DNA of 64,000 nt. Origin: Flammeovirgaceae bacterium SG7u.111. GTDB taxonomy: Bacteria; Bacteroidota; Bacteroidia; Cytophagales; Flammeovirgaceae. Under the pieces are notes generated by a model. It made no database searches, had not been told where the DNA came from, and worked only from the letters and a program-made list of their open reading frames with translations. The position numbers and the translations under genes were made by a program. Of this stretch, positions 19,445 through 28,797 are shown piece after piece (within the stretch, counting starts at the first letter, position 1; each line of letters opens with the position of its first letter). The stretch is from NCBI GenBank assembly GCA_034044135.1, contig CP139021.1:5161635-5225634 (forward strand), written 5' to 3'.

Positions 19445-19873
19445 TTAGTTACCTCCATCTTCAGTTTCTTCAGTAATAGTAGCATCACCGTCTTCAGCAG
19501 GCTCGGTAAGTTCTAAAATAGCGTCGTCAGACCCCTCACCTTCTTCAGGAAGAGGAACTTCCAAATCCTCAGGAATAACACTTCCACCTACAGCACCACC
19601 ATCGGTAGCACGCTCAATGTTTGGAGAGTTTATCCCTTGGCTATTACCACTTCTATCGATAAAAACCTGAGAACCAAGAGCCAATACAAACAATGCAACT
19701 GCAAGAGTCCATGTCGCTTTTTCTATCCAATCAGTAGTGCGGCGAGTACCCATAAGCTGGCTAGCACCACCCATATTACCTGTCAATCCTCCGCCCTTCG
19801 AATCTTGCGCAAGGACTACCAACACCAAAAGGGTTGCAATTACCAGAATCAATACTATTATAAAAACTAACAT
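19445..19873 (-). CDS. secG: Preprotein translocase subunit SecG
   Basis: A 142-residue inner-membrane subunit of SecYEG. Two transmembrane segments (about 2-22 and 52-72) flank the SecG signature VLAQDSKGGGLTGNMGGASQ and RRTTDWIEKATW. The C-terminal 60 residues are a hydrophilic, Asp/Glu-rich extension, common in Bacteroidota SecG. The gene is 6 bases after the small TPR gene and last in the run from 21204. Confidence 0.93.
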   Translation of the reverse strand: MLVFIIVLILVIATLLVLVVLAQDSKGGGLTGNMGGASQLMGTRRTTDWIEKATWTLAVALFVLALGSQVFIDRSGNSQGINSPNIERATDGGAVGGSVIPEDLEVPLPEEGEGSDDAILELTEPAEDGDATITEETEDGGN

Positions 19874-19879
19874 TTTTTT

Positions 19880-20170
19880 CTACTCTTTTCTTAGATTTTC
19901 AATAAGGTTTGCAAAGTAACTGCTTTTTTGGGGATATTTCAATATCAACTGCTCATAAATATTAATAGCTTTCTCATTTTTCCCCTGCTTAGCCAAAATC
20001 CTTGCATAAGTTTCGGTTGCTTTGAAACCTTCCGTCGCTACACTTTTTTCATACAGATCAAGGGCTAGATCCACCGAAACCTCCTCTTTTACATTTGGTC
20101 TTATGCTTGGCAGCTTGTGCATAAAGTTGTCTATAATCTCTTTTTGCCGCTCACTAGTAATATCAATCAT
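19880..20170 (-). CDS. Small TPR-like protein, probably the C-terminal part of the preceding gene product
   Basis: A 96-residue protein with a TPR-like pair of helices: TYARILAKQGKNEKAINIYEQL (about 58-79) and a final LKYPQKSSYFANLIENL. Bacteroidota usually carry one longer protein at this place before secG, with an acidic middle and exactly this C-terminus (family knowledge, not searched). Here the ATG overlaps the TGA of the upstream gene (ATGA) at an 11-A tract, so the two may be made as one protein by slippage, or be translationally coupled. Confidence 0.65.
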   Translation of the reverse strand: MIDITSERQKEIIDNFMHKLPSIRPNVKEEVSVDLALDLYEKSVATEGFKATETYARILAKQGKNEKAINIYEQLILKYPQKSSYFANLIENLRKE

Positions 20171-21204
20171 TTTTTTTTTTCGTCTTTATTCGAATCCTCG
20201 TCTTCGTCAATCATTGTGTTCAAATCAAAAAACGAAGAATCTATATCCACATCATCATCGTCGTCATCCAATACTTCAAAGGCATCATCTTCTAGTTTTT
20301 CATCACTAGGAAAGATAATGGCATCGTCCTCTTTCGTATCCAATTCTTTAAGCTCGCCCAAGTCATCACCTAGACCAAGATCTTCCATATCTTCAAAGTC
20401 TTCTTCTTTAGGAATTGGAATGGGTTCTGGAACAACTGGGTCTGGAATAGGAGTATCCTCCACTACCCTCGCAGATTCATCTTCAGCCACCTGCTCTCTT
20501 GTCCTTTTTAAGTCTTCCAAGCTCTTCATCAACTCAGACCTAAACACATCCTCGTCTTCTAAATTCAGTTCTTTTGAAATAGGCTCTACAGCCGGAACTT
20601 CTTCCACTTCATTTGTCACTGTTTCGGTTTCATCTTCACTATCCTCAACAGAGTGTTCTTCTTGCTCTAATTTACCATAATCAGCAGGCAAATCATACTC
20701 AGGAGCATCAAACTCCACAGACTTCTCTTCTATTTCAGCTTTATATTCTTGGTAGCCCTCATCCACCGCTTCTTCTTCAAATGTTTCTTTTTCAAAGGGT
20801 TCATCGACAGGCATAGTTTCTTGACCATACTCCACAGAAGAAAACTCTTCTTCTACTATTGGCACAGAAACCTCAGGCTCTTCTGTAACCTGCGTTTCTG
20901 CCTCATCGCCCGAAAGGCTAGAAAAAGCATTTACAGCACCATCTTCTACATTTATATGGTCGATATTAGGCAAGTTGATGTCTTTATCGAAACTGCTATT
21001 GATCAGTTTCATAAGCAAGACCCTATCGGAGGTAAGCACTGCCGCAGACTTGATTGCCTCCGAGGTTTTTAATGCTTTGGCCCTCAACAACTTTACCGCT
21101 TGGAAATAGGGATATTCCTCTGCCAAACTATCGAGCATCGCTACATCCGACTCACTTACAGCATCGGGCTCTTTTATCAATACGGCTAGCCTATCTAATT
21201 CCAC
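20167..21204 (-). CDS. Acidic TPR-associated protein, upstream part of a split gene
   Basis: A 345-residue, strongly acidic protein. Residues 1-80 are helical (LAEEYPYFQAVKLLRAKALK), as in the N-terminal domain of Bacteroidota TPR proteins near secG. Residues 85-340 are low-complexity Glu/Asp/Val-rich with no fold recognised. It ends ...SNKDEKKK at GAA AAA AAA AAA TGA. The only in-frame start after the upstream stop is GTG at 21204 (no ATG). One extra A read at the A11 tract (20170-20180) would continue into the 96-residue TPR protein. It may be a scaffold linked to envelope genes (lptE, secG). Confidence 0.65.
   Translation of the reverse strand: MELDRLAVLIKEPDAVSESDVAMLDSLAEEYPYFQAVKLLRAKALKTSEAIKSAAVLTSDRVLLMKLINSSFDKDINLPNIDHINVEDGAVNAFSSLSGDEAETQVTEEPEVSVPIVEEEFSSVEYGQETMPVDEPFEKETFEEEAVDEGYQEYKAEIEEKSVEFDAPEYDLPADYGKLEQEEHSVEDSEDETETVTNEVEEVPAVEPISKELNLEDEDVFRSELMKSLEDLKRTREQVAEDESARVVEDTPIPDPVVPEPIPIPKEEDFEDMEDLGLGDDLGELKELDTKEDDAIIFPSDEKLEDDAFEVLDDDDDDVDIDSSFFDLNTMIDEDEDSNKDEKKK
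20170..20180 (-). promoter_or_regulatory. A11 homopolymer at a gene junction, possible slippage site
   Basis: Eleven consecutive A on the coding strand sit immediately before TGATTGAT. In frame 0 this reads AAA AAA AAA TGA. With one added A, or a -1 slip, it reads AAA AAA AAA ATG ATT GAT and enters the downstream frame. Confidence 0.5.
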
Positions 21205-21345
21205 TTTTATGAAGGGTTTATTGGTGTTCTAAAAGAATAATGTTAAAGATACAAGATTTTGAAAAATAACCCATTGCATTTGGCAGAAATACTTCTATTA
21301 AATATGCTGCTTTTCAAATAACATTGGGAATAATTCCATTGGAAA

Positions 21346-21876
21346 CTACCAATCTGCCACTGTCTTGTTATAGATATCAAAAATTATCTGTTCAAAAATC
21401 TCGTCAATCAGACCCTGCTCCACATCGGAAATATTTTCATCTGCAGGAAAGTCCGCCCAAAATTGGAAACTTTGATTTTCGAAACTTGTCTCCTCGTCAA
21501 AAAGATTGATATAGTTAACAGATACAGAGATAGTTAAACGCTGCAATTGCGCTCCTTGGAACTCTCCCGCCCCAGCTGCCACCGGGTTGATTCTATATCC
21601 TGTAATCCGACCTGAAAACTGTAAATCGCCATTTCCAATTTTCTGTTCCAAAGGCGAATTTCGTTGGTAATACTCTCGCATTTCCTCGGTAAACCTAATG
21701 GCCAAGTCAGCAGGCCCATCGAATGCCTCAAAGGCAAAGTTATCTACTGAAAATGTCTTTACTTCAGGAGGCAGATTAAAGCCTGTGAACGTAGCATTTG
21801 GCAACCTCCTACAAGAAGCCAAGACAATGAGCAAGGGCAATCCTACCCTCAACAAAAACATATATTTTCTATTCAT
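21346..21876 (-). CDS. lptE: LptE-like LPS-assembly lipoprotein
   Basis: A 176-residue outer-membrane lipoprotein that would plug and assist LptD in inserting LPS. I chose ATG 21876 because it gives a proper lipoprotein signal (MNRKYMFLLRVGLPLLIVLA) with lipobox ASC. The core beta-sandwich signature of Bacteroidota LptE (FTEEMREYYQRNSPLE, LQFSGRITGYRINPVA, SFENQSFQFWADFPADENI) is clear. The start lies 8 bases inside the end of the sigma-54 regulator gene, so translation is coupled. This regulator-lptE pairing is common in Bacteroidota. Confidence 0.85.
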   Translation of the reverse strand: MNRKYMFLLRVGLPLLIVLASCRRLPNATFTGFNLPPEVKTFSVDNFAFEAFDGPADLAIRFTEEMREYYQRNSPLEQKIGNGDLQFSGRITGYRINPVAAGAGEFQGAQLQRLTISVSVNYINLFDEETSFENQSFQFWADFPADENISDVEQGLIDEIFEQIIFDIYNKTVADW

Positions 21877-23164
21877 CAATGTCATAAAGCTTAATTTTCC
21901 TATACAGCGTCCTCTCCGAAATACCCAAATCTCTCGCCGCATCTTTTCGTTTCTTACTGTTCTTTTTCAAGGCTTTCACTATCATCTCTTTCTCATTTTT
22001 TTGCAAAGAAAAAGACTCATCTTCCATCTCGTGGGTAATATCGTCAATAGTGTCGATATTCAATGTTTTTTTAGAAGCCCTGCCTTCGTTACCAACATAG
22101 GACAAGTAACCATCGTCATCGGACTCATCATCTGTGTGAGTATCGTGCGCATGAGGCACAGTAGGCATTAGTGAATCGGGTTTGGCATACACGGGACTCT
22201 GCCGTTCTACGCCCGGGCCAGCGCCCATTCCCAACACTATTTTTTTCAACTCCGCAACATCTCTTTTGAGTTCAAAAAGAACTTTATAAAGCAGATCCCG
22301 CTCGGAAAAACTATCAGATGTGTTTGCGTTGATTCTATCTTGTTGATTTACCAATGCAGGGAGATAGTTTGATTGGTTGGCAGGCAAGTACCTGCGCAAG
22401 GTTTCCGCAGAAATGAATCTATCGGACTCCATCACAGACATTTGCTCTGCAATATTTTTAAGTTGGCGGATGTTCCCTGGAAACCTAAACCCCATCAATA
22501 AATGTTGGGCCTGTTCGTCAAGCACCAATGGTTTCGCACGGTTTATTTCTGCAAAATCGGAAGAAAACTTCCTAAAAAGCAAAAGGATATCATCGCCTCG
22601 CTCCCTCAATGGGGGCACATAAATGGGGATAGTACTGAGTCTGTAGTACAAGTCTTTTCTAAACTTTCCATCTTCTACATGCTTCCACAAATCCACATTG
22701 GTAGCTGCAACCACCCTCACATCGGTCTTTCTTATTTTTGAAGAACCAACCTTTATAAACTCTCTGTTTTCAAGTAGCCTCAATAGTCTAGCTTGAGTTT
22801 CCAAAGGCATTTCGGCAATTTCATCTAGGAAAATAGTACCCTTATCAGTTACCTCAAAATAACCTTTTCTGGCCTCTGTAGCACCTGTAAAAGCTCCTTT
22901 TTCATGTCCAAAAAGTTCAGAATCAATGGTTCCTTCTGGCAACGCACCACAGTTAAGGGCAATAAACTCACCGTGTTTTCTATGGCTGAGCTGATGGATG
23001 ATTTTGGAAAAAGACTCTTTACCACTACCACTCTCTCCCGTTATGAGCACCGTAGAATCCTTAGGTGCAACCAGCATAGCCACCTCTATAGCTCTATTGA
23101 GCGAGGGGGCGTTTCCAATGATACCAAAGCGTTGTTTAACCGATTGAATGTCTTCTATATCCAT
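21869..23164 (-). CDS. Sigma-54 interaction domain / Fis-family transcriptional activator
   Basis: A 431-residue AAA+ enhancer-binding protein. There is no N-terminal receiver domain; the AAA+ domain begins almost at once. Walker A is GESGSGKES (about 43-51), the sigma-54 contact motif GAFTGA is intact (about 90), Walker B is GTIFLDEIAEM (about 108-118), and the arginine-finger region includes FRKDLYYRLS and PLRERGDD. A 120-residue acidic linker follows, then a C-terminal Fis-type helix-turn-helix (KRKDAARDLGISERTLYRKI). Lack of a sensor domain suggests control by level or a partner. Its targets are unknown; it overlaps lptE. Confidence 0.9.
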   Translation of the reverse strand: MDIEDIQSVKQRFGIIGNAPSLNRAIEVAMLVAPKDSTVLITGESGSGKESFSKIIHQLSHRKHGEFIALNCGALPEGTIDSELFGHEKGAFTGATEARKGYFEVTDKGTIFLDEIAEMPLETQARLLRLLENREFIKVGSSKIRKTDVRVVAATNVDLWKHVEDGKFRKDLYYRLSTIPIYVPPLRERGDDILLLFRKFSSDFAEINRAKPLVLDEQAQHLLMGFRFPGNIRQLKNIAEQMSVMESDRFISAETLRRYLPANQSNYLPALVNQQDRINANTSDSFSERDLLYKVLFELKRDVAELKKIVLGMGAGPGVERQSPVYAKPDSLMPTVPHAHDTHTDDESDDDGYLSYVGNEGRASKKTLNIDTIDDITHEMEDESFSLQKNEKEMIVKALKKNSKKRKDAARDLGISERTLYRKIKLYDIDE

Positions 23165-23366
23165 AAAGCAAATCCTGCCTTTCTCTTCCTAAAAATCTAT
23201 AAAAACAATAGCTAGGCGATTAGTTAGGGATTCCGAAGTTGGAAAACCCTACCGAATTAAAGCCCAAAGTTAAGTGAAAAAAGAAAGCCCTTGCAATTGT
23301 TTCCAATTAAAATGCAAGAGCTTTAAAGCTATAACAAAAAAAGAAGGGTTTGGTTACCCAAAATAC

Positions 23367-25427
23367 CTACTGGCGCTGACTACTTGCTCCACAAAGATCG
23401 AGGTAGCGCTTATCAATGGTCATTCCCATAGCTCTTGCTTTTTGAAATTCGTTGCAAGCCGCCAATTGATTGCCCGTATTGGCTATCACCCTACCCTTCT
23501 GATAATGCAAACTTCCTTTTAAGAAGTTGTATTGAGTAACTATTTCTGGCTGGCCTTTGTACCTCTCTATCTGAGCCAAAGCCAAATCTATATCTCTCAA
23601 ACTACTTCTAAAATCCCTAATATTATAAAAAGCAATAGCTCTTCCGTCCAAGGCTTTCAACATGTCCAACGACCTGTTTGTACCTTCCTTGAAGCCATTT
23701 ATAAATACATTGTAATAAGAAATAGCTTGTGGAAACTCACCGCTTTCAGAGTAGATATCACCAATGATTCGGTAAATACCCAAATCTAGTTGAGAAGGGT
23801 TTTTCTGGGCAATTTCCAAGTATTTTTGAGCTAACTGCAAACCTTTTTGGTTAGTGTTTTCTTCTCCTGGCAAAAGCTTTTCAGAATACATAAATGCCAG
23901 CTCTTTCATTGCCCCTATGTGATTGCTTTTTGCTGCCATGTAGTACCACGAAGCCGCTTCTCTTGCATCTACCACCACTTTACACTTACCATAAAGGTAA
24001 ATATCTCCCAGAAGTTTTTGTGCCTCTGCATTATTCAGCTCGGCAGCCATCCTAAACCAATCTATTGCCTTTGCATTTCCCTCGGAAAGATAATATTGAC
24101 CCAATCTCATCTGAGCCGAAACATTCCCTTTCAAACCCAAATAACTGATATAATCTAAATCGTTCTGATCAACATATTGTAAAATATTGTACCTGCTAAG
24201 TTTGTACATCGCCCTTGCGGAAAGTTCTCCTCTTGAAGAAGTTGCTACCTTGAGGTTGTACCTCACTGACTTGGCAACATCTATTTCCGTTCCTCTTCCT
24301 GTTGCATACATATCGGCCAGGGCAAACAAGGCCGTATCGCTTTTGAGACGAGCAGCTTCTTTGTACCAAACAAAAGCATTCCTTAGATTTTTTTCGAGCA
24401 TCATGCCTTTTTCATACATATCGGCCAAAGCCAAAGCAGCATCAGCATTCCCCGAAAGAGCAGCCATTTGACAATATTCCAACGCTTTTTTCTCATCCTT
24501 GGGAACACCATTGCCATTCAGGTACCTCAAGTACAATTGATATTGCTTATTCTCGCTTCCTCCTCCACCTTTGCGGGCTTCGTAGATCTGGTAATCTTTA
24601 TCATCTACAGAAAGAAAATTCCTAACTGTATAGTTTTCAAGCTCTTTGTCTGCTGCAGCTACACCTTTGTTAGCAGCCCTTACATAATTCACCACCGCAA
24701 GCCTTACGCTCGGTGGCTGCACATATTCCTCGTTCACCTTCAAGCCCTTTGCATAGATTTTACCCAACTCATACTGCGCTGGTCCATATTCTTTCCTTGC
24801 AGCCAACCTAAATAGTTCAAATGATTTCTTAGTATTTTTTTCAACGCCTGCTCCGTTGGCATAAGCCAAGCCGAGTTTGTACATGCTTTCAGGATCGCCT
24901 TTTTCAGCCATATACATAATGTAAGAAGGGCGATTTTTATTAGCCAATTGCGCTACAGGAAGCGTTTCTAACTTTGAACCAGCTTCGGCATAACCTCGGG
25001 TAAAGGCAGTCAGATAATAATCAATCGCCAATTCCTGATTTTTCTCACGTTCATAGATCTGAGCCAACCGAAATGCCGCTTTAGCATGGTTCTGATCTGC
25101 AGCTCCTTTGTAGTAATTCTTTGCATTTTGTAGGTCCATGTTGGTGCCTGTACCCGATTCTGACAACCGCCCCACTTCATACTGAGCCGAATCATAACTA
25201 TAATTAGCTGATTCTAGGTACAAGGAGTAAATCCGCTTAGAATTCACCCGATCACCAGATTTCCCCTCTTCATAAATTTTTGCCAACTGGTAAATCGCCT
25301 CAGGCTTGCCTTGCCTTGCTTGTGATTTTATTTCGTTCAGGCGTATGACATTTTGTCCAAAACCTGCAGAGCAAAAGCATAGGTTAGTAAAAAACAGAAT
25401 TGTGATTTTTTGAAGATAATTCCCCAT
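23367..25427 (-). CDS. Sel1-like repeat (TPR) exported protein
   Basis: A 686-residue protein. ATG 25427 is preferred because it follows a good ribosome site (GAGGAAA) and opens a signal peptide (MGNYLQKITILFFTNLCFCS, cleaved near GFGQ). About a dozen Sel1-type repeats of about 36 residues follow, with the A-x-x-G-x-x-x-A pattern (e.g. PEAIYQLAKIYEEGKSGDR, ADALALADMYEKGMMLEK style units), then conventional TPRs near 560-680 ending in Cys-containing repeats. Such proteins are protein-protein scaffolds; location is periplasmic or outer-surface. No partner is indicated by neighbours. Confidence 0.8.
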   Translation of the reverse strand: MGNYLQKITILFFTNLCFCSAGFGQNVIRLNEIKSQARQGKPEAIYQLAKIYEEGKSGDRVNSKRIYSLYLESANYSYDSAQYEVGRLSESGTGTNMDLQNAKNYYKGAADQNHAKAAFRLAQIYEREKNQELAIDYYLTAFTRGYAEAGSKLETLPVAQLANKNRPSYIMYMAEKGDPESMYKLGLAYANGAGVEKNTKKSFELFRLAARKEYGPAQYELGKIYAKGLKVNEEYVQPPSVRLAVVNYVRAANKGVAAADKELENYTVRNFLSVDDKDYQIYEARKGGGGSENKQYQLYLRYLNGNGVPKDEKKALEYCQMAALSGNADAALALADMYEKGMMLEKNLRNAFVWYKEAARLKSDTALFALADMYATGRGTEIDVAKSVRYNLKVATSSRGELSARAMYKLSRYNILQYVDQNDLDYISYLGLKGNVSAQMRLGQYYLSEGNAKAIDWFRMAAELNNAEAQKLLGDIYLYGKCKVVVDAREAASWYYMAAKSNHIGAMKELAFMYSEKLLPGEENTNQKGLQLAQKYLEIAQKNPSQLDLGIYRIIGDIYSESGEFPQAISYYNVFINGFKEGTNRSLDMLKALDGRAIAFYNIRDFRSSLRDIDLALAQIERYKGQPEIVTQYNFLKGSLHYQKGRVIANTGNQLAACNEFQKARAMGMTIDKRYLDLCGASSQRQ

Positions 25428-25680
25428 TTTCCTCGGATTAAAGATAAAGAAAAAGATTTCGGACCATTGGCAAGATTTACATATTTCGCAAAACATGCCG
25501 CAAAAGTTGTTATTGGTTCAATCGCACAGGTTGGTTACTGCTAAAAACAATACATGCAATAGCAACGCAGGTTATATGGAATAAGTACTGCATTTGCATG
25601 AAATTAAAAAAAGTACTTTCGTTAAAATACGAGTTTGTAATCTATTTTCAAAGTATATCATTTTTTTTCCATAAAACATA

Positions 25681-25715
25681 AAAGGGGAAGCCTCACGACA
25701 AGGCTTCCCCTTTTT
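25681..25715 (-). terminator. Terminator after the response regulator
   Basis: AAAGGGGAAGCC (25681-25692) pairs with GGCTTCCCCTTT (25702-25713), 22 bases past the stop of the response-regulator gene on the minus strand. Confidence 0.75.
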
Positions 25716-25736
25716 AGCTCTACAAAAGCTGTTTAT

Positions 25737-26132
25737 CTATAACAAGTTTTTTACATTGTCCAAAGCCTCTTCAGTAAGCGGCTTGGTAATAAACTTGATC
25801 ACATAATCGTTGTTCACTATCTTATCGATATCTCTTTTGTTGTCGCTGCTCGACAAGATGACAATCTTGCATTTTTTCTTGATTGCCTCAGGGAAACTTT
25901 CAAATTCGTATAGGAAAACAAAGCCATCAACTATTGGCATATTGATGTCGAGAAAAATCAGATCTGGCAAATTTTCCTCGTCGTCCTTCACGCTATTCAA
26001 ATATTCCAAGGCACTTTTCCCAGAATTTTTTATCTCTATCCGATAGGCAAAGCTCGTAAGCTCAATTATACGTTTATTAATAAAATTGTCGGTATCATTA
26101 TCATCCACCAACATTACTAAATCTATTGCCAT
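25737..26132 (-). CDS. Single-domain response regulator
   Basis: A 131-residue receiver domain without an output domain. The acidic pocket is in MLVDDNDTDNF (D10, D11), the phosphorylated Asp is in DLIFLDINMPIVDGF (about D64), the Thr/Ser is in VILSSSDN, and the conserved Lys is in KFITKPLTEE (about K115). It is flanked by terminator and intergenic DNA, not by a histidine kinase, so the partner kinase must be elsewhere (orphan regulator). CheY-like stand-alone regulators of this type are abundant in Bacteroidota. Confidence 0.9.
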   Translation of the reverse strand: MAIDLVMLVDDNDTDNFINKRIIELTSFAYRIEIKNSGKSALEYLNSVKDDEENLPDLIFLDINMPIVDGFVFLYEFESFPEAIKKKCKIVILSSSDNKRDIDKIVNNDYVIKFITKPLTEEALDNVKNLL

Positions 26133-26474
26133 ATTTCTTACACTTAAAAGTATTTATATCCTTTCTTTATAGCCCTGTGTTGAAAGCCAAAATTTAATAG
26201 ATGAGAAAACGTGCCAAAAAAGTGATGCGTTTCTTTCTTTACCTTTGTCTAAAAGATCAAAAAAATGCCGCAACAAGAATTGAAGACTTTTCACCCATTG
26301 CAAGTTGCATTGCGAAAGTAAACTATTTTTTGTTAATACTACAAGCTATTCATAAAGATTTTGAATTAAACTTAAGACTAACATCGCCCCTTTACAATTA
26401 AAAAACAACAAGTATGCAACCTTCCTTCCAATACAAGCCCTTTCCATACTCCATCAGCTAAGCAATGGATTCAT
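26133..26474. other. Intergenic stretch, 342 bases
   Basis: No gene is supported. A 66-codon plus-strand frame at 26201-26401 has no recognisable features or ribosome site. The region should contain the promoter of the response regulator gene. Confidence 0.35.
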
Positions 26475-28124
26475 TTACCTTAAAACTACCGTAGCATCAA
26501 ACATGGCTTTTTTCAAGGTGTCAAGCTCTTTTCTTTTCCTAGCCTCATCCCATGCAAAGTGCTCCGCCATGAATCTCAATACGATAGGCATATCCTTCTT
26601 AATTTCTGATATATGAAAAAATAATTTGCCCGTACGTTGATTAAAGAAATCGACCATTTTAAGCAGCATTTCCTCTTTTAGGGCATAACCTAAGGTTGCC
26701 TGCACAAGTGCTTCTTCTTTCATTAATCCGCCTTCTACTCCTCGAATATACTCTTCTACAATACCCGAAGATCTCGTTCCATAACAAAACACGAGTTCCC
26801 GCACATCCCCTCTTACTAAGCCGAAGGGCTTTGCTCGGGCACAAAGCTCCACAAAGAATTTTTCCACTTCATGATAACTTCTAAACTCTCCTCCAAAAAG
26901 CTTCAAAGATTTCGTTTTCGCTTTACCTAGCTCCTCTTTTTTATTTATAAAAAACTTATTTATCACTCCATCTACCACCATTTCGGCCATTTTCCTGAAC
27001 CCTGTCAACTTCCCGCCTGCTATGGTCACCAGCCCCGAACTATCAAAATACAACTCGTCTTTCCTAGACATCTCAGAAGCTTTTTTCCCTTCCTCAAATA
27101 TCAACGGGCGCAGCCCAGCCCACGATGATTCAACACCTTTTATACTAAGGTTCAAGGTTGGGAAAACCTGATTTACAGCGCTGATCAAATACTCAACATC
27201 TTCAACTGCAACCTTTACTTCGTCGGGCGAACCAGCGTGCGGAGTATCGGTTGTGCCTATATACGTCGCCCTGCCCCTCGGGATCAAAAAGATCATTCTT
27301 CCATCGGAATGGTTGAAATAGATAGCTTGCTTGATGGGCACCAACTCATGTGCCAGCACTATGTGCACCCCTTTGGTAAGGAATAACTTCTTAGACTGGG
27401 GCAAATTTTTCAGCTTTTCTGCCCAAGGACCCGTAGCATTTACCACCACTTGCGCATCAATCTGAAACTCATCTCCTACCAACCCGTCTTTACATGCTAG
27501 ACCAGCCACCTTACCCGCAGAATCGTACACTACTGATTGTGCCTGGACATAGTTTATGCACCGGGCATCAAAAGTTGCCGCTGTTTTTAATGTTTCGAGC
27601 GTAAGGCGAGCATCATCGGTGCGGTACTCTGCATAGTAGCCTGCCCCTATAATAGGAATCCCGCTCAGAAGCGGTTCGAGCAACTCTCCTTCGCTTGGCT
27701 TTAGCATTTGGTAGCGGTCGCGTGCAGGAACTCCCGCCAACCTATCGTACAAAAACAGCCCAACAGAAAGGATGAACTTGGAAAATATATTTCCAGAAAA
27801 TAACGGAAGCAACATCTTTTCGGGGCGAACCAAATGCGGCGCCATCTTGTGTACAATTGCCCGCTCTTTACCAACTTTGGCAACAAGGGCCAATTCGAGC
27901 TGCTTTAGGTAGCGCAAGCCTCCGTGGATAAGCTTGGTAGACCGACTGCTCGTCCCCGAGGCAAAATCCCCTTTTTCGACCAAGGCAACGTTTAGCCCAC
28001 GAGATGCCGCATCGAGTGCGATTCCCGCACCTGTTATCCCCCCTCCTACTATCACTAGGTCAAAAGTTTTTTTCTTGAGTTCGCTTATTAGAAGATGCCT
28101 GTTTTGAGAGTTGAAAAAATTCAT
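26475..28124 (-). CDS. glpD: Glycerol-3-phosphate dehydrogenase (FAD-dependent, GlpD type)
   Basis: A 549-residue membrane-associated flavoenzyme that oxidises sn-glycerol 3-phosphate to dihydroxyacetone phosphate and passes electrons to quinone. The dinucleotide-binding motif is DLVIVGGGITGAGIALDAAS (residues 22-41), followed by VEKGDFASGTSSRSTKLIHGG, a hallmark of this family. VVNATGPWAEKL and RPLIFEEGKK complete the FAD domain, and ITIAGGKLTGFRKMAE-type text leads to the C-terminal helical domain. Length is normal. No glpK or glpF neighbour is seen. Confidence 0.92.
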   Translation of the reverse strand: MNFFNSQNRHLLISELKKKTFDLVIVGGGITGAGIALDAASRGLNVALVEKGDFASGTSSRSTKLIHGGLRYLKQLELALVAKVGKERAIVHKMAPHLVRPEKMLLPLFSGNIFSKFILSVGLFLYDRLAGVPARDRYQMLKPSEGELLEPLLSGIPIIGAGYYAEYRTDDARLTLETLKTAATFDARCINYVQAQSVVYDSAGKVAGLACKDGLVGDEFQIDAQVVVNATGPWAEKLKNLPQSKKLFLTKGVHIVLAHELVPIKQAIYFNHSDGRMIFLIPRGRATYIGTTDTPHAGSPDEVKVAVEDVEYLISAVNQVFPTLNLSIKGVESSWAGLRPLIFEEGKKASEMSRKDELYFDSSGLVTIAGGKLTGFRKMAEMVVDGVINKFFINKKEELGKAKTKSLKLFGGEFRSYHEVEKFFVELCARAKPFGLVRGDVRELVFCYGTRSSGIVEEYIRGVEGGLMKEEALVQATLGYALKEEMLLKMVDFFNQRTGKLFFHISEIKKDMPIVLRFMAEHFAWDEARKRKELDTLKKAMFDATVVLR

Positions 28125-28284
28125 AGAAACATGAGGGTTAGCGTGTACTATTTCGGTTTTTATACATCAACACGAAAATGAAGGAAGGTGTTACAAAAGG
28201 GTACACTGGTAAGGGAATTTCTATTTTTTTTACCTCAAGATGTGATTTTTTGCAAGGTCTTCTTACTAACGTAGTGTAATCAAT

Positions 28285-28797
28285 TTGAAAAATGTGAAAA
28301 ACAGAGATGACTTTATAAAAGTGGTTCAGGCAAACGAGGCGATCATTTATAAAATCACCAAGGTATATACCACAGACTCGGAAGATCAGAAAGACCTTTA
28401 CCAAGAGGTAGTCTTTCAGCTATGGAAGTCTTTTGAATCTTTCCGAGGAGAATCGGGCATAGGGACGTGGATTTACCGTGTCGCTTTGAATACTGCCATT
28501 TCCCACCTCAACAAAGAAAAAAAGAAGGGCAACCATTTTTCGATGGACGATGGCATATTGGAAAAATTTGAGCCCCAAGACCAAACCCTCGAAGAGCAAA
28601 CAAAAGTACTTTATGCCCATATAAAAGAGCTGGGCATAGTGGAAAAAGGACTCGTACTGCTCTATTTGGAAGGGAAAAGCTATGACGAAATTGCAGAAAT
28701 AACGGGGTTTTCCATATCGAATGTGGGCACTCGCCTATCGAGAATAAAGCAAAAATTGAAAACACAGGTCAGTAAAAAACAAGAGCTATGGAACTAG
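28285..28797 (+). CDS. ECF-type RNA polymerase sigma factor
   Basis: A 170-residue sigma-70 ECF factor. Region 2 is KVYTTDSEDQKDLYQEVVFQLWKSF...GIGTWIYRVALNTAI, and region 4 is KGLVLLYLEGKSYDEIAEIT with the helix-turn-helix ISNVGTRLSRIKQKLK. No in-frame ATG exists downstream of the upstream stop (28267-28269) near the conserved N-terminus. The start is TTG at 28285 or GTG at 28294. Its 3' end overlaps the downstream membrane-protein gene by 10 bases, suggesting an operon in which that protein controls it. Confidence 0.85.
   Translation: MKNVKNRDDFIKVVQANEAIIYKITKVYTTDSEDQKDLYQEVVFQLWKSFESFRGESGIGTWIYRVALNTAISHLNKEKKKGNHFSMDDGILEKFEPQDQTLEEQTKVLYAHIKELGIVEKGLVLLYLEGKSYDEIAEITGFSISNVGTRLSRIKQKLKTQVSKKQELWN

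Noticed and set aside
20117-20680. Serine-rich reading frame opposite the acidic TPR gene
   Set aside because: It is the antisense of Glu/Asp-rich codons (GAA/GAT read as TTC/ATC), a common shadow effect.
26201-26401. 66-codon frame upstream of the response regulator
   Set aside because: No homology features, no ribosome site, and it lies in the region expected to hold the promoter.
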